This document shows positions 23,835 to 36,481 of a stretch of 64,000 bases of DNA, piece after piece. The stretch is taken from NCBI RefSeq assembly GCF_958298935.1, contig NC_084923.1, positions 994,501 through 1,058,500 of the forward strand, given 5' to 3'. The position numbers were made by a program, and so were the translations under genes. Position 1 is the stretch's first letter; the number at the start of each line of letters is the position of its first letter. The notes beneath the pieces are model-generated. The model was not told the DNA's origin and made no database searches. It saw only the letters and a program-made list of their open reading frames with translations. The DNA comes from Phragmites australis. Its lineage: Eukaryota > Streptophyta > Magnoliopsida > Poales > Poaceae.

Positions 23835-25500
23835 GCATACTAGTCTATCAACCCATGCAGCGCAAGGGCTAGCGATTGTAGAAAACATATGAACAACAAA
23901 AGTTCATGTGAATTTCATCGCATATGTTCAATATAATTGCTTTTCTATGGTATATAGATGGTGAGTGGAAAAGTATTGAAAGAGTTGTTAGACATATACT
24001 AACTACGTAATGAAAGGTTAAACCTTACATACTTTTTTTTCCTATCCTATGCTTAGTCTCTACCTAGCTACCTTCTCTCATTCTTTCAACACACTAAACC
24101 TGTACATGCTTCCTAGTCAGTATCCATCCATGGAAGGCTTCGGTTTTGTTTAGTAATCACCTCCCTGTTTTTTATCCCTCTGGATTTCACCTTCGTGTGT
24201 TCTCGGAAAAAGATATTTAGTTTACCTAGCTACTTTACAGCGCTCCATAATACTGATACCGGTTGGTGGAGAGTGTCATATATCTAAGAGTGAATTACAT
24301 AAAACTAAAAGTATTATGCTATTTATAACAAATTAAGTATTATATCTAGTAACATAAAACTATAAGTATTGTGCACTAATTTCATATAAAATCTGATTTT
24401 AATTAGGTTCATCCAAAAAATAGTCTTATGTTTATCTAAAAATCATAGAATATTTTGTACTTGTTCCATAATAATGTGCAACATATTTTAATAGAATTCA
24501 CCCAACAAGCTAGTGTAGAATTTAAACTATTTTTTTTTATAAAAAAGACTACTTTTATAGCTGCTAACAATTATTATGGTCTCAAATAAAATTCTAAAAA
24601 TATATAAAAATCACTAATAATATTCTTATATAATTAACTAATTTTTAAAATTATTTCAGTACTATGTTACATGATAAAAAAGTGAGTGCAAAGCAACTTG
24701 TGTGTTGCCAAGTTGTTTGGAAGGGTAGACAATGAATTGACCGATAAAGGCTGCATACCTCTGAGATTGGAAGGTTCGCCGTGTTCACCAGATTGGTGCT
24801 GAAGCCCAGCGGAGACGGCAGGGGACTCGAGATGATGAAGCACAAGTCACGAATCTACAGGTTTCATGGTGTTCTGAGTTGACTCTACTATCAGTCAACT
24901 GGGCGGATGGATCCGATCCTTTTGATAGAGCAAATCAAGGCCGCGTGGGCAGAGCCGCAGCCGGGCCGGCCGATCGTATGAGGTTTATAATGATGCCGAG
25001 GCCTGAATCATAACTAAAAACCAAAAAGAATGCACGTAAAAGAATACCTACGCATCATATGAGGCAGAATCTCGTCATCGAATTAGATAGTATAGGGCAC
25101 CAACCGAGCCCGCTGGAATCTTCGTTGGCGGCCGCAGCAAACAACCAGCCCAGCTCGCGCATTTCTTCCACTTGGACAAAAATCACACACGCCACAGCCA
25201 GCTGCACTGCACTGCCGTCCCAAATGGCAACAGCTGTGGCAACTCACACACGCGAGCACGTCCAACGCGAGGCGCCGAACCAACCAGCGCCGCCGTTTCA
25301 GCTCGCGACATCCTAAGGGCGACAACGGAAAAGCTGTGTGCTCCTTTCTCCCCTGTCCAACTTGCGAGGCTTCCGACTCTGGGCGCTTTCTCCCCGCCCT
25401 CCTCTTCCTTCCTCTGCGCCCCTGCGGTAAACTGCCTTGGGGTGAGGGGGGACGGTGGCACGTGTGCTCCCGTTTGTTAACTTCGCTCCCAATGGTTAAA
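23835..25500. other. Spacer, nothing recognised
   Basis: The 3' flank of the hydrolase gives way to AT-rich sequence (about 24,270-24,660) and then a GC-richer block (25,060-25,480). That block holds overlapping open frames on both strands without recognisable products. Confidence 0.4.
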
Positions 25501-25539
25501 TCATAAAAACTAAAACATTGAGACTCGATGTCCTGCAGG

Positions 25540-26130
25540 AGTTAGACTCGATAAAGCGTAACAATTCAAGGAGCAAAGCTTGGATGTGAAGTCCAAAAGA
25601 CCGAAGGGCGTAACGAGGTCTAAAATGAGAAGAGTGTAGCGAGACCCTGAGACAGAGGGGGTGCGACAAGATCCGAAGGACAAATGATCTAGCATAAGTC
25701 CTAACACCGAAGGGAGGCAGCGTGAAGCCCTTCGGTAACAGAGCAAAATCTAGCTTAAAGAGTGACCCACGCGTTAGCTGGAATCTAACAATGGTGGCTC
25801 AAGGAAGATCACTAGCAGTCTCGGTGAAACGTCCGGTGCGAGACCCCCAAGACATGTGTCAAGATTTCGTTATGTAGGGCAATGTATACAGATAATAATC
25901 ATAATGCCCTTTGAGATACCTGAAATATTCCCAATTATTAGTAGAAATATTTCTATAGATAAGGAGCAAATATGTAATGACAACATGAGTGATTGAGGTA
26001 TGCCTATAAATACATCCACTCACTCCATTAAAAATGAGAACGAACTGTTATTATACCAACATCTATTACAATATTTACTGTGTTGCGATCACGATCATAA
26101 TTCTAATTGTTCAATGAGTCAACGGCCATT
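25540..26130. mobile_element. Probable solo LTR or LTR fragment
   Basis: The segment has a GAAGGG/CCGAAGG-rich middle. It also has a promoter-like CCTATAAATACATCC at about 26,002 and a pyrimidine-rich tail ending ATCACGATCATAATTCTA. This layout is typical of an LTR with its own TATA box. No matching partner LTR lies in the window, and terminal TG/CA with a 5-bp duplication was not established. The call is inference. Confidence 0.35.
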
Positions 26131-26228
26131 AACAGGGCAAAACCAGACAAGATGGTCTTGCTTTTTTCTGTAAGGAAGATATATAGGCATAAAAGCATCG
26201 GATATATTACAAGTAACTGTATCTAGAC

Positions 26229-26428
26229 AGTAGAGAAAATAAAAACTTTTGTTATTGATTTATGGAGTGTTTACATGTTTATATATGCTGAATGAACATG
26301 ATGAAAGAACATGTTTATTGGAGAGACATCTATTTGCAATAAACACAACTCTTGGTAGTTGATAGTGTAATTGATCACATGTTAAACAACTAAAAAATGT
26401 CTGTTTACTGGAGGTGTTTATTCGCAAC
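26229..26428 (-). repeat. LTR-homologous segment (3' side of the copia element)
   Basis: The segment starts AGTAGAGAAAATAAAAACTT and continues TTGTTATTGATTTATGGAG to GGAGGTGTTTATTC. It aligns collinearly with 32691-32891. It lies on the pol 3' side of the minus-strand element and so belongs to the 3' LTR. The full LTR may extend to about 26,830. Confidence 0.6.
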
Positions 26429-27889
26429 ACTCTCATTGATCAATTTGGTCATCCATACACATTACCTAAAAAACTACTCAAAAAATCATGTGAAAATAAC
26501 TTGATGAGAAATATAATATGGTGATATGTCATTAAAACCCCTTTAAAAATCAGTAGGAAAATAAGGATAAAATGATGTGTATATATTTATTATTGTCTCA
26601 TTGTAAACTTATATGAGAAAATCTTGAAAGAAAAAACCTATAAACGAGTTTAAATAACAATTGATATGATTTGTGGATCAATATGTCTATATATATAGAC
26701 ACACACATACTTGTGTAGATATTTTCTTATTAAAATCTTTTTCTGAGAACCTTTGTGAGTAAAACTCATAGAGGAAAATAGTATAATATGATGTATAAAC
26801 ATGTTATAATTCAAGAGGAGTCTCCTCTTGAACTTTGCAAATCTCTAAGTCATTGTATACCAATTCTATGAACAAATTTTTAGAATGTCAAAGTTGGTAA
26901 GGACTTTGTGAATAAATCTACGAGGTTATCATAAGATTTAGTTTGCAAGATGTTGATCTCCCCACTTTGTCATAACTCAAAAGGATAAAATAATTTTGAG
27001 GCAATATATTTAGTGATATTGTTTTTTATGTAATATGTTTGTATATGAGCAACACAAGTAGTATTATTTTTGTAGATAATATTTGATGATTCAGTGGAAT
27101 CAATACCACTGTTATATGTGTTTGATCATTCTACGAAGCCATATACAAGTATGTGATGTTTCAAAATGATAGGTGAAACTAGCTACTGAAATCTATTTTG
27201 ATAAATCGTATGAGAAGGTTATACCATCATGAAATCAGTCTATGATTTTGTATTATAAGGATCATATTACCGGTATTTGGATATCTCGTTAAGGTTATAT
27301 CTTGAATTTTCTTATAGAATAAACAAATATCTATGGCGCTATAAAGATATCTGAGGATATCCTCTTTGACTCTCACCTAATGGTGTTGTTGAAGCTATGC
27401 TATTTTGAGCTAGCAAGTTATATGTAAATGCAATATAGGCATGTTACGATTTGCAAAATTCATGAGTGCTTTGATGGCACTAAGGTATAGAACTTTAGGT
27501 TTAATATCGTCAACCCAATATATGAATGGATCTTGATTCATATTTAGAGATTGAATGACCATAAATGTTTTAAAGGATATGAATATCCAATATCATTTGG
27601 ATATTAATGGACTGATAGATAAATATTCCTAAAGGAGTATGCTCAAATTGCAGACTTAAGTTAAATTTGGTATTACCCAAACATTCATCTAAAATTCCAT
27701 CTTAAGATGATTGCAAATTTTCTCGTATGTGGTTAGAGATGATACAAAATTCAATTGGTATTTTATTATGACCACATATAAACAATCATCGTAGTTGAAG
27801 TAACCCTTTTGTGGAAGAAACTCAATTAGTCAGTTGTACCACAATCAACTTAATTGTTTGAAGTCATAAAGTGACTTAAGGTTTACACA

Positions 27890-27891
27890 AA

Positions 27892-27923
<32 letters not shown>

Positions 27924-27925
27924 GA
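27890..27925. repeat. Compound (TA)n(CA)n microsatellite
   Basis: A run of TA dinucleotides passes directly into CA dinucleotides inside the copia element. It is a simple-sequence tract, likely length-variable. Confidence 0.9.
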
Positions 27926-30900
27926 AGCCCATTAGGGACTTATATGTCCAAATCTATCAAAGTCATTTGATCTAGCAAATACATTGAATATGAGAACATA
28001 ATTTTCACGTATATCATAGGGTATGTAACATCGTAATTGATGTCGGATCTCTGCATGAGCCTTTTGCTATAAGCCTCACTATTTCACCACCTTATAGAAT
28101 AAAAATCTATTTTGCTTCCATGGGGAAGATATTGTTTGTCAAGCGAAAGCAATTCTCCTTAATTACCCACTTTGGTTTAACCAATTTGAGTGCTAAAACA
28201 CTCTGCCTAGGACTTTTGATCTGGATCCAGTTGAAGATGTATAGCAATTTTGAGTATAAATATATATTAATAATTTGTAGTCTTTGTATTGATTGATTTT
28301 ATGGAATCAATATAGTTTTTGGAAGTATTATCCTGTTTAACTTCATGTATTTTCCAAAACAACAGAGTTACGATGTTCCAATGACCCAGCGTCGGAATTT
28401 GTGTACATATTTGTGCTATTCTTTTAGATGTTCAACATCTATAAACTTTAGATAGTGAATATCCATAAGATGTCTATCAACTTAATGTTCATTTGTATTT
28501 ACTATCTTAGAGAATATTCTCCTTTTGTTTTCGTGAATGCTTGCAAGAAGTTGTATCTCTTGTGACTATATTTCTCCTCCTCTTATTTTGATTTGGGAGT
28601 TAAATGGTTTTGTTAAGTACCTCCACTCTTTCTTTATGACGAGTAAAAGCATATAGCAGATTATTTGCAACATATTGCAAATATAAGATATTTTGAATAA
28701 GAGTTTAGATCTCTGTTACGTGGATATAAAGACTAAATGTGAACGTGTGTGACATTCTCTTCTGATTCATTGCATTCTTTGTGGTATTAATCTCCTCTAA
28801 TGCCGGAAATTATCCCTAAAATGTTATGAGCATACGGACAATGAATAAGTTCCTTGTGAGGGACTCGATATATTATAGGATTGACAGATAATTATACCTT
28901 ATATGGATCCCTAATACCCTTTGATGTATGTTGTACGGTGGTGGTATCGGTATATACAGAACGTAACTGATTTACAGATGTGAAATACTTGGCTGAGGCT
29001 AATTTTTCACGTACTAACTGCAATGTAGGGAAGTGTATGATTGCAGTTGGATGAATTTAAGTTAATTATATGGTGTGCAAGGCCGCATGTAGACAACAAG
29101 ATACAAATTGCAATTCCATGATATGTCATGCAAATAATTTGATTCTCTTGATGAGAGATTCAGATAGACCATTATGATTATAGACATAAGATACTTAATG
29201 ATGTAATGTCCAAATCAAACTATTCCATGTGAATGGATTTGATATTGCATCTAGAATAATTTGCTCTAATTTTAGTTATTTGAGCAATGAGTTTGGCATA
29301 AATATGACGCCTTATGTATAAGGAACACATGTGATATTAGTTTGTAAATGCATCAATCAGCATTGTAGAATACTTAGATGGTCTATAAAATTGTTAAATA
29401 GAGTCGCATATGTTCTTAAATACGTTCAAGAAATTGGATGTCATGTTATGAATTTTAAGATAAGAAGGTATTAAAATTAAATTCCTTGTGATGCATACGG
29501 TGCACACATATCTAAGGATTTTGTGAATTGATGATAGGATCAATAGAATTGTTAATAATTTTTCTCATCATCTCTAAGGTAGAATGATGAAGGAAATCAC
29601 ATCAAGTCTTAATTTGATCTAGATTGAAAAATTATTTTATACGCAATATGTGGTATGAGAATGATATATCTGTGATACATCCTAGATATAATGAAGAAGT
29701 TTTCTGAGATACTTGGTTTTCGTACAGTTGTACTAGGTTGAGATCATATTTTTCATCATAGATCTTAGTATTGGGTTTCGATATTGAAACCATACATACG
29801 GATATATTGAAAATAGAGTAGGTTATATGTTGAACCTGGATACATGGATGCATCCACGATGAACATTGTAGTCTCCCTTGATATTATATTAGTGAATGTA
29901 ATGGTCCACTAAACAAAAATCCTTCTATATCTGGTTGAAAGTCCAAATAAGTTTTACATAGAGTATGAGAATTCAATATGAATTTTAACTCATATATAAT
30001 ATAAATACCATGTCTAAGATACATGATATTATTTGATGATTGTCAATGTATTACATGTGGTAGTACAATATTGAGCTAATGATATTTCTAGGAATAATAT
30101 GGAGACTTGTTAGAGGTCTCATTTGTTGAAGTGAGCTTCAAATTGATTCACGTAAATTTGCTAGCTTCCAATGAGTTAGAGGTATAATTCAGCCAAATGT
30201 TTGAGAATTTGGTATTATGATCATTATTATCAAATTAGTTTTTGCCTTTGTTAGGTCCACTAGAATTCTGCTTGTCATTTGACCAGCAAAATTGTAAACT
30301 GCCATGAACGTGAAGTCCTGATAAATGAATGAGTGAGCACCTATTTATGTTTTGGGTAGTAATACGTTCTTTGTTGATCACTCCTTGAGGGAGTTGCAAA
30401 TAATAGATGTATCGTTCTCCGTTGAATACTTATTTTTTTAGAAATCTGAGTAAAGACGATGTAGCAAAAATACAAAATTGCATGTGTGGCAATTTTAGGA
30501 ATGACTGAGTATTTGGATTGTGGTTGGGTTATGGTGACATTTATGCCACGAACCCCCATGTGGGATAATCGGTCCCATCCAATGCAAGTTCAAAAAATTC
30601 AGAAATGTTAGCCATGTACTACATTAGGTGATAATGTATTCATTGAATTTACTATGAAAGTAAATTGACTAGAATGATTATGTAATATTTTAGAGTCAAG
30701 ATGATACTTGATTATAGATGAGTCCTTCTATAAAGAACACTGCTAATATTTTTGGACTCCATTCCTGAGATAATAGGTTATGTGTGAATTATTGCTAAAA
30801 ACTTAGGCTCCGTGTAATAAATGATAGAAGGTATTCATCAAAATATGTTGCATATTTTCTTTTTAGAAAAATTGAGGTTTAAACAATTTCAAATTCAAGA

Positions 30901-31059
30901 TGAGTATTGAATTCACATATGCAAAACTTTGTAAAGTCAAGATGAGCCATGAATTACAAGTAATGTAGACCTCATGTTGGATAGGCGATAAAATCGTTGC
31001 TAATATCGAGGGTGGACGATAGTCATTGCTAATATATAGCCTCTATCATTATGTAGCAG

Positions 31060-32260
31060 TGAGTTAACACATTAAAGATAGACACTAAAATGGTATAGAC
31101 GTCACAGTAGTGGGCGAGAAACTCGCTGCTATAGGCATAGTATGAAAACGACATAGTCACAGTAGATACCTTAGTCTCCACTTGTGTTATGCTAGTAGGA
31201 ATGCTGGGTGCTCACATTGAAAGTAGATACCATGTCAGGAGAACATGGTGTAGACTCATAGTAGTGGGTGAGGGACTCATTGCTATAGGCATAGTTTGGT
31301 ATAGTTGCAATAGATGTCTTATTCTCCACTTCCTTGTGTTATCCCAATATTAAAGGAGTAAATCGCATTAAATATTTTTGCATTTAATTTTACTGTTGAT
31401 TTAAGCAAATAAGGCTTAAATAATACACGAATGCATAATCTTTTGAATTGCAATTAACTGCAATCATAAAATGAAATGTGTAATAAAATTGCATATTTAT
31501 AGAATATTGTATAACATTGGTATTACTGAGGTAATATATGTTTGGTTTTTTATGACATGATGGCCTGAAAATAAAAATGCATGTTATTGGGAATGCAATA
31601 GAATTTCAGTACATATCACGATGCAATTTCTGAGGACACGTGGGTCAGAAATGAATATTTACATGAGGCAAATATTGTGCATTGCAATTTATCTTAAACC
31701 TGAAGTCTCAAATAATAAATGTACTAGATATATAACACTATTTAAATGGATGGTGTTGCGAATACCAAAAAACCTAGGGTTTTTTTTTGAAATAGTAACG
31801 TGATCTTCATTGCGCATGTTGGATAATTATGACTGTCAGACATGAGTTCATCGAACTCTTTGCCGGTCATTGTGTCCTACATGGATTTGACCATATATTT
31901 GATTAATTTACCATGAGTAAATTAAAAATCATTATGGTAATATTGTAATATAACGCAAATTTTGTAATGTCAAGCTGAGTCTTGAATTACATAGTGTATA
32001 CCTCAATTATGTAGCTAACACGTTGGAGATAATCACCAGAATTGGTATAGATCTCACAGTAGTAGGAGGCATAATCTAACATATTTCAGTAAATGCTTAT
32101 ATTTCTATTACCTTATGTTATGCTAAGTAAAATATTTGAAATAGCACATTGGAAGTAGTCACCATGTCCATATGACATGAAGTAGACCTCACAATAGTGA
32201 GAGTATAATATGCAAATATATAGTAGATATTTTGTTTTCACTACCTTATGTTTCTTAAAT
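31060..32260. repeat. Degenerate tandem repeats inside the copia element
   Basis: The phrase AGTAGTGGGCGAGAAACTCG...CTGCTATAGGCATAGT at about 31,105 recurs at about 31,262 as AGTAGTGGGTGAGGGACTCA...TTGCTATAGGCATAGT. Weaker versions continue near 32,050 and 32,190, with CACATTGGAAGTAG and CCTTATGTTATGCTA words in between. Spacing is roughly 155-190 bp. Such arrays commonly lie in the untranslated or gag-proximal part of grass LTR elements. Confidence 0.55.
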
Positions 32261-32690
32261 ATTAAATGAGGTAATAACTATGAATGATTTTGTATGTAAT
32301 TTTATTTGAATTAAGTGTTTTGGGAATGTGAGCACATTGAGCTTAATTAAGATGAATTTAGAATGTAAATTTTGCAAGAAACAAACTCAATTGCAAAATT
32401 TAGAGGAGTGGGTGGGTGCGCGGCAGTGAAGAAGACGTACACCGTTGGGATGTCAACACTGGCATTGTTATAGTGGCCGGTGTCGTGACCATGGACGGTA
32501 CAGATGCGTTGTTGTTGCAGCCATGGTTGCCGGAGAGAAGGATGTCATATCCTACAAAACAACCATGTGAATCTTTTTGGTGCAAAAGTAGCATAGCCTC
32601 GATTCTTGTTCGTGTTTGAGGAGTGACTGATTAGCGGTGTAAGAGTAATTGCGTAATAACCTATTACATGAGATTGTAGAAAGAAAAAGA

Positions 32691-32891
32691 AGTAGAGATA
32701 ATGAAAATTCTTGTTATTGATTTATAGGGTGTTTACATATTTATATATATTGTATGAATATAATAAAATGACATATCTATTAGGAAGACACTTATTACTG
32801 ATAGACACAACTCTTGATAGTTGATAATGTAACTGATCACATGATTAAATATCTAAATGATGTATGTTTGCTAGAGGTGTTTATTCACAAG
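32691..32891 (-). repeat. LTR-homologous segment (5' side of the copia element)
   Basis: Collinear with 26229-26428: AGTAGAGATAATGAAAATTC, TTGTTATTGATTTATAGGG and ACACAACTCTTGATAGTTGA. The similarity stops at about 32,891, before the expected LTR end. The outer part of this LTR has been deleted or replaced. Confidence 0.6.
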
Positions 32892-32895
32892 ATGC

Positions 32896-33457
32896 ATGTT
32901 CCACACACCCTGTCGGTGCCAACCAAATTACACAACTGCTATCGCAAAAAGCTGGAGAAACCGAGCGCCCCTTTTATAATCACCCAGAGCATCATCATTA
33001 GGTTGCGATCTAATGTCAGTTGTCTGCGCTGATACTGACCATTAAACAGATAGGATACTCCCAAGTTGCCACCTTCATATGATTGATCGGGATGCACAGG
33101 CACAGCAACACCGTTAAAGTCAACAGTTGACATTCAACACGTCAAGTAGTGCTATCCCGGAGTAAATAAAAATTCAGCTGCCAACGTGACAGCACACATG
33201 GACAAAATACTCCCAAGCGATCACATGCTCCCTAACGGTTAATATGTAACTTTTTCCCCACCAGAATACAGAGCAGAGTCGCGCATCTTTTCATTAACCG
33301 TATCGATTTGATTAGTCCTGACAGATGATTTCTTACCTTGACAATCGATCGATCAGAGCTCAGAAGCATTGATGAAAAGCAAGTAGTAAAGTTGAGCAAA
33401 AACGGTTGTCTTCAAAGCAGGTAGGCAGGCAGGCGAGGTCAGTTTTACCTGCAGCCG
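32896..33457. other. Spacer upstream of the rhomboid gene
   Basis: No coding exon was recognised between the truncated copia LTR and the SINE. Confidence 0.4.
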
Positions 33458-33472
33458 CCAGCACTTGATTTC

Positions 33473-33587
33473 CTTTTTTTTTTACCGGTGCCTCCTAAAA
33501 TTGCACTGGGTGCACGACGGGGAATCCAACTCCCGTCGGCTCGACTCCACCCTGGAGTCTTGCCACCACGCTCCGTGCGTGTCTGCC
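33473..33587 (-). mobile_element. Short SINE with 15-bp target-site duplication
   Basis: An insertion of about 115 bp is flanked by an exact 15-bp direct repeat CCAGCACTTGATTTC (33458-33472 and 33588-33602). Its left edge is a T-run, that is, a poly(A) tail on the minus strand. Read on the minus strand, it contains GAGCGTGGTGGCAAGACTCC and GGGAGTTGGATTCCCC. These resemble the A and B boxes of a tRNA-derived RNA polymerase III promoter. Long target duplication, A-tail and small size together identify a SINE. It sits about 300 bp upstream of the rhomboid start codon. Confidence 0.8.
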
Positions 33588-33716
33588 CCAGCACTTGATT
33601 TCTTTCACACGGTTTGCAACTTTGCATTGCACCGGCCAGCCGTGCACCCTTCAAAAGTTGAAAGAAACCACCGCGCCGTGAGCCGCGCGCCTGACCGCCT
33701 GAGCCGAACCTCCTGA

Positions 33717-33744
33717 AGCGTCCGCGTCCGCGTCCGCGTCCGGC
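33717..33744. repeat. GTCCGC hexamer repeat
   Basis: About four tandem copies of CGTCCG lie in the presumed core promoter or leader of the rhomboid gene. It is probably a slippage-prone simple repeat. Confidence 0.75.
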
Positions 33745-33889
33745 CCGCGCGTTTATTTATTCCTCTCGCCGCCCTCGTCACTCCAGCACCTCCCTCCAGA
33801 GCTCGGCCTCCCTCACCACACCACACGCAAGGCAACCGCGGTTTCAGCTAGCTAGCTAAGCTCGCCGTCGCGCCAATTCGCAGCGTACA

Positions 33890-36481
33890 ATGGCGACGCA
33901 CGAGGACGTGGAGAAGGGCGGGGTGAGGAAGGAGGCCGGCAAGGTGCCGTCGCCGCTGTACCCGCAGCACGAGGGGGAGCGCGAGTGGGTGCCGTGGATC
34001 GTGCCCGTCTTCTTCGTCGCCAACATCGCTGTCTTCGTGATCACCATGTACGCCAACAACTGCCCCGCCCACACCCGGGCCCGCGACGGCAAGTGCATCG
34101 CGCGCTTCCTCGGCCGCTTCTCGTTCCAGCCGCTGCGCCAGAACCCGCTCTTCGGCCCCTCCTCCGCGACGTGAGTATTAATCCGTGCCTCCTTCCTTCT
34201 GCTCTCGATCTTTCTTCAACTTGTCGTTGAATGATCGACTGGAGTTCGGAGTTTTACTGGCCTTATCGCTCGATTGGGGTAGTTCCGCATTGGATCTAGT
34301 CATCTGGGACTGGGAATAATGAATGATTTGGAACATGGATTCTGTCCATGCAGAATCCATACTGGTTGTTTTGCATGGCTGCAAAGTTGTTAATAATTCG
34401 CTTAGTCTCAGACCTCTTTTACTCCAGGTTAATCATTGCGGATTATCCATTTTCTTTACAATCTGTTTTCCTTATCAGAGAAACTTTTCCAATCAGAAGT
34501 GATAAATAGTACAAATGAGACGCTGCAGATTGTCTCTTCATTCATTTTCATTCTTCTGCCTTTCTTTTTCTGTTACCTTTTTAAATGTCGTTGTAGACTT
34601 GTAGTTGGCTTCGTGCTAAGACCATCAATTGTTCAGTGTATGGCATCGTAATATGTCTTTTCCATTCCTTCATGAGAAACATGATAATTCATAGTCTGTC
34701 CCCAGCAGAACATTATTAGTTTGAACGAATTGCACCCGGTCCAGTTAGTTCAGATCCAGAACCGAAATGATTTACCCAACAGGAGGGTATGGAGCATATA
34801 TGACTGGATCACTTAGAAAATAATTAGTATGACACATCACTTTAATCTTATCAGTCAGTCACGCAAACAGTGTGCGACGAACTTAGTTGGATCAGTTTTG
34901 CGGCGCAGCACCATAGTTCCAGTCCATGCATGGGGCTCATGCATGAGAATATGGGATCAGATGGGGCCTGACGGTTGTGCTTCCTCGTCTCTGCAGGCTC
35001 ACGAAGATGGGGGCCCTTGTGTGGGACAAGGTCGTGCACCAGCACCAGGGCTGGCGCCTCGTTTCCTGCATGTGGTTGCACGCCGGTGTTCTGCACCTGG
35101 TGGCCAACATGCTCAGCCTCCTGTTCATTGGCTTGCGCCTTGAGCGGCAGTTCGGATACAGTGAGTCCAATTCTCAGTTATAATTTACCACTTCAATCGC
35201 AAATAGGCTACTGCCATTTTGATCACCTGATAACAATCTCAATTGCCGTTTCTTGGACTCTTGCAGTGAGAATTGGTGCAATCTACCTCCTCTCCGGGCT
35301 CGGGGGCAGTGTCTTCTCCTCTCTCTTCATCAGAAACAACATCTCCGTTGGTGCCTCTGGTGCTCTCTTCGGACTCCTCGGAGCCATGCTCTCGGAGCTC
35401 CTCGCCAACTGGACCATCTACACAAACAAGGTTCACATACTCACTGCTCAGTCCTCGCCGTTCTGCAACCACCAGAAAAGTCGAGGCATCTCAAGTTGAG
35501 CGCTTGTCTATTTGCAGGTCGCGGCTGTGATGACCCTGCTGTTCGTCGTCGCGGTGAACCTGGTGCTCGGCATCTTCCCTCACGTGAACAACTTCGCGCA
35601 CATCGGCGGGTTCCTGACGGGCTTCCTGCTTGGGTTCGTGCTGCTGATGCGCCCGCACCTCGGCTGGATGGAGCGCTACGGCATGCCGGCGGGCAGCCCC
35701 TGCACCTCCAGGAAGTGCCTCGTCTACCAGTGGATCCTGCTGGCCGTCGCGTTGGTCCTTGTCATCGTCGGGTAAGAATCACCGATTTCACACCACAATA
35801 AGTGTTTTCATCATTTGAACCACCACACCAATCACCACGTAAAAATCCTTAATTTCTAGCTCAACGTGCACGTCAGTGTTACCACCTTCAAGACAGTAGG
35901 ATTGTTATTATTTGGAATCGATTTCTACTTCACAGGGAAAGCACTAACTAGATGATCCACATGCGTTGAAAGATTTGAGCATTTGACGCACCCACTGATG
36001 TGATACGATGGGCATGCGGCAACGCTGTTCTTGCCCCCGGTTTTGTTCTAGAGTGTCATCATGTGGAATGACAACCAGACTAGCACGATACAAAGACAGG
36101 ACACCCTCTCTCTCTGTTAGTATATTAGATTAGCATACTATATATGCCTGCCCAGCTGGCCATTTCCCTTTTCCAGTACAAGAGCAACGTGTTTCGCTTC
36201 TCTTTTTTCTCCAACAACCTACTAGCCAACATGCTCCGTGTTGACAGCCGCGCTGTGCACCATATTTTATACGCAAATTCTCAACCACTACGCGGAAGTT
36301 CAGTTCAGTTTCTGTCGGCAAAATGGCAGGTCTGAACTCATTCTTTCTGTGTTGTTCTTACCCTTGCAGATTCGCGGTTGGCATGGCGATGCTCTTCCGT
36401 GGCGCCAACGCCAACGACAGCTGCCACTGGTGCCACTACCTCAGCTGCGTCCCCACCTCGAGGTGGACCTGTGCGAACTGA
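33890..36481 (+). CDS. Rhomboid-family intramembrane serine protease
   Basis: Exons: 33890-34170, 34997-35160, 35267-35430, 35518-35771 and 36370-36481. All are GT-AG and in frame, giving 324 residues, a normal length for plant RHOMBOID-LIKE proteins. An acidic/basic cytosolic N terminus is followed by a first membrane segment ([18 protein letters not shown]). Then come the [20 protein letters not shown] box, the catalytic serine in GASGALFG (Ser about 179), the catalytic histidine in NNFAHIGGF (His about 231) and a last membrane helix [12 protein letters not shown]. The C-terminal tail is Cys-rich ([10 protein letters not shown]), as in the secretory-pathway RBL1/2-like group. It cleaves transmembrane substrates within the bilayer, probably in Golgi or plasma membrane. 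Native substrates are unknown. It is convergent with CSN1. Confidence 0.95.

Larger units (their letters stand above)
26150..32895 (-). mobile_element. Degenerate Ty1/copia LTR retrotransposon
   Basis: On the minus strand, pol fragments are readable through many stops and frameshifts. The integrase-RT/RNase H end near 26,890-27,130 contains NNTTCVAHIQ and NLVDLFTKSLPT. At about 27,440-27,510 is KVLYLSAIKALMNFANRNMP, the copia YLSAIGALMYLANCTRPD block. A direct repeat of about 200 bp at 26229-26428 and 32691-32891 marks remnants of the two LTRs. The right one is shortened or diverged beyond 32,891. The interior is unusually AT-rich and heavily mutated, so this is an old, immobile copy. Confidence 0.75.

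Noticed and set aside
25060..25480. Coding exon in the GC-rich block before the LTR fragment
   Set aside because: Several overlapping frames on both strands with no conserved motif and no plausible splice partners.
27890..27925. Possible structured or CRISPR-like repeat
   Set aside because: It is a plain TA/CA microsatellite. There are no spaced repeats, and the genome is a plant.
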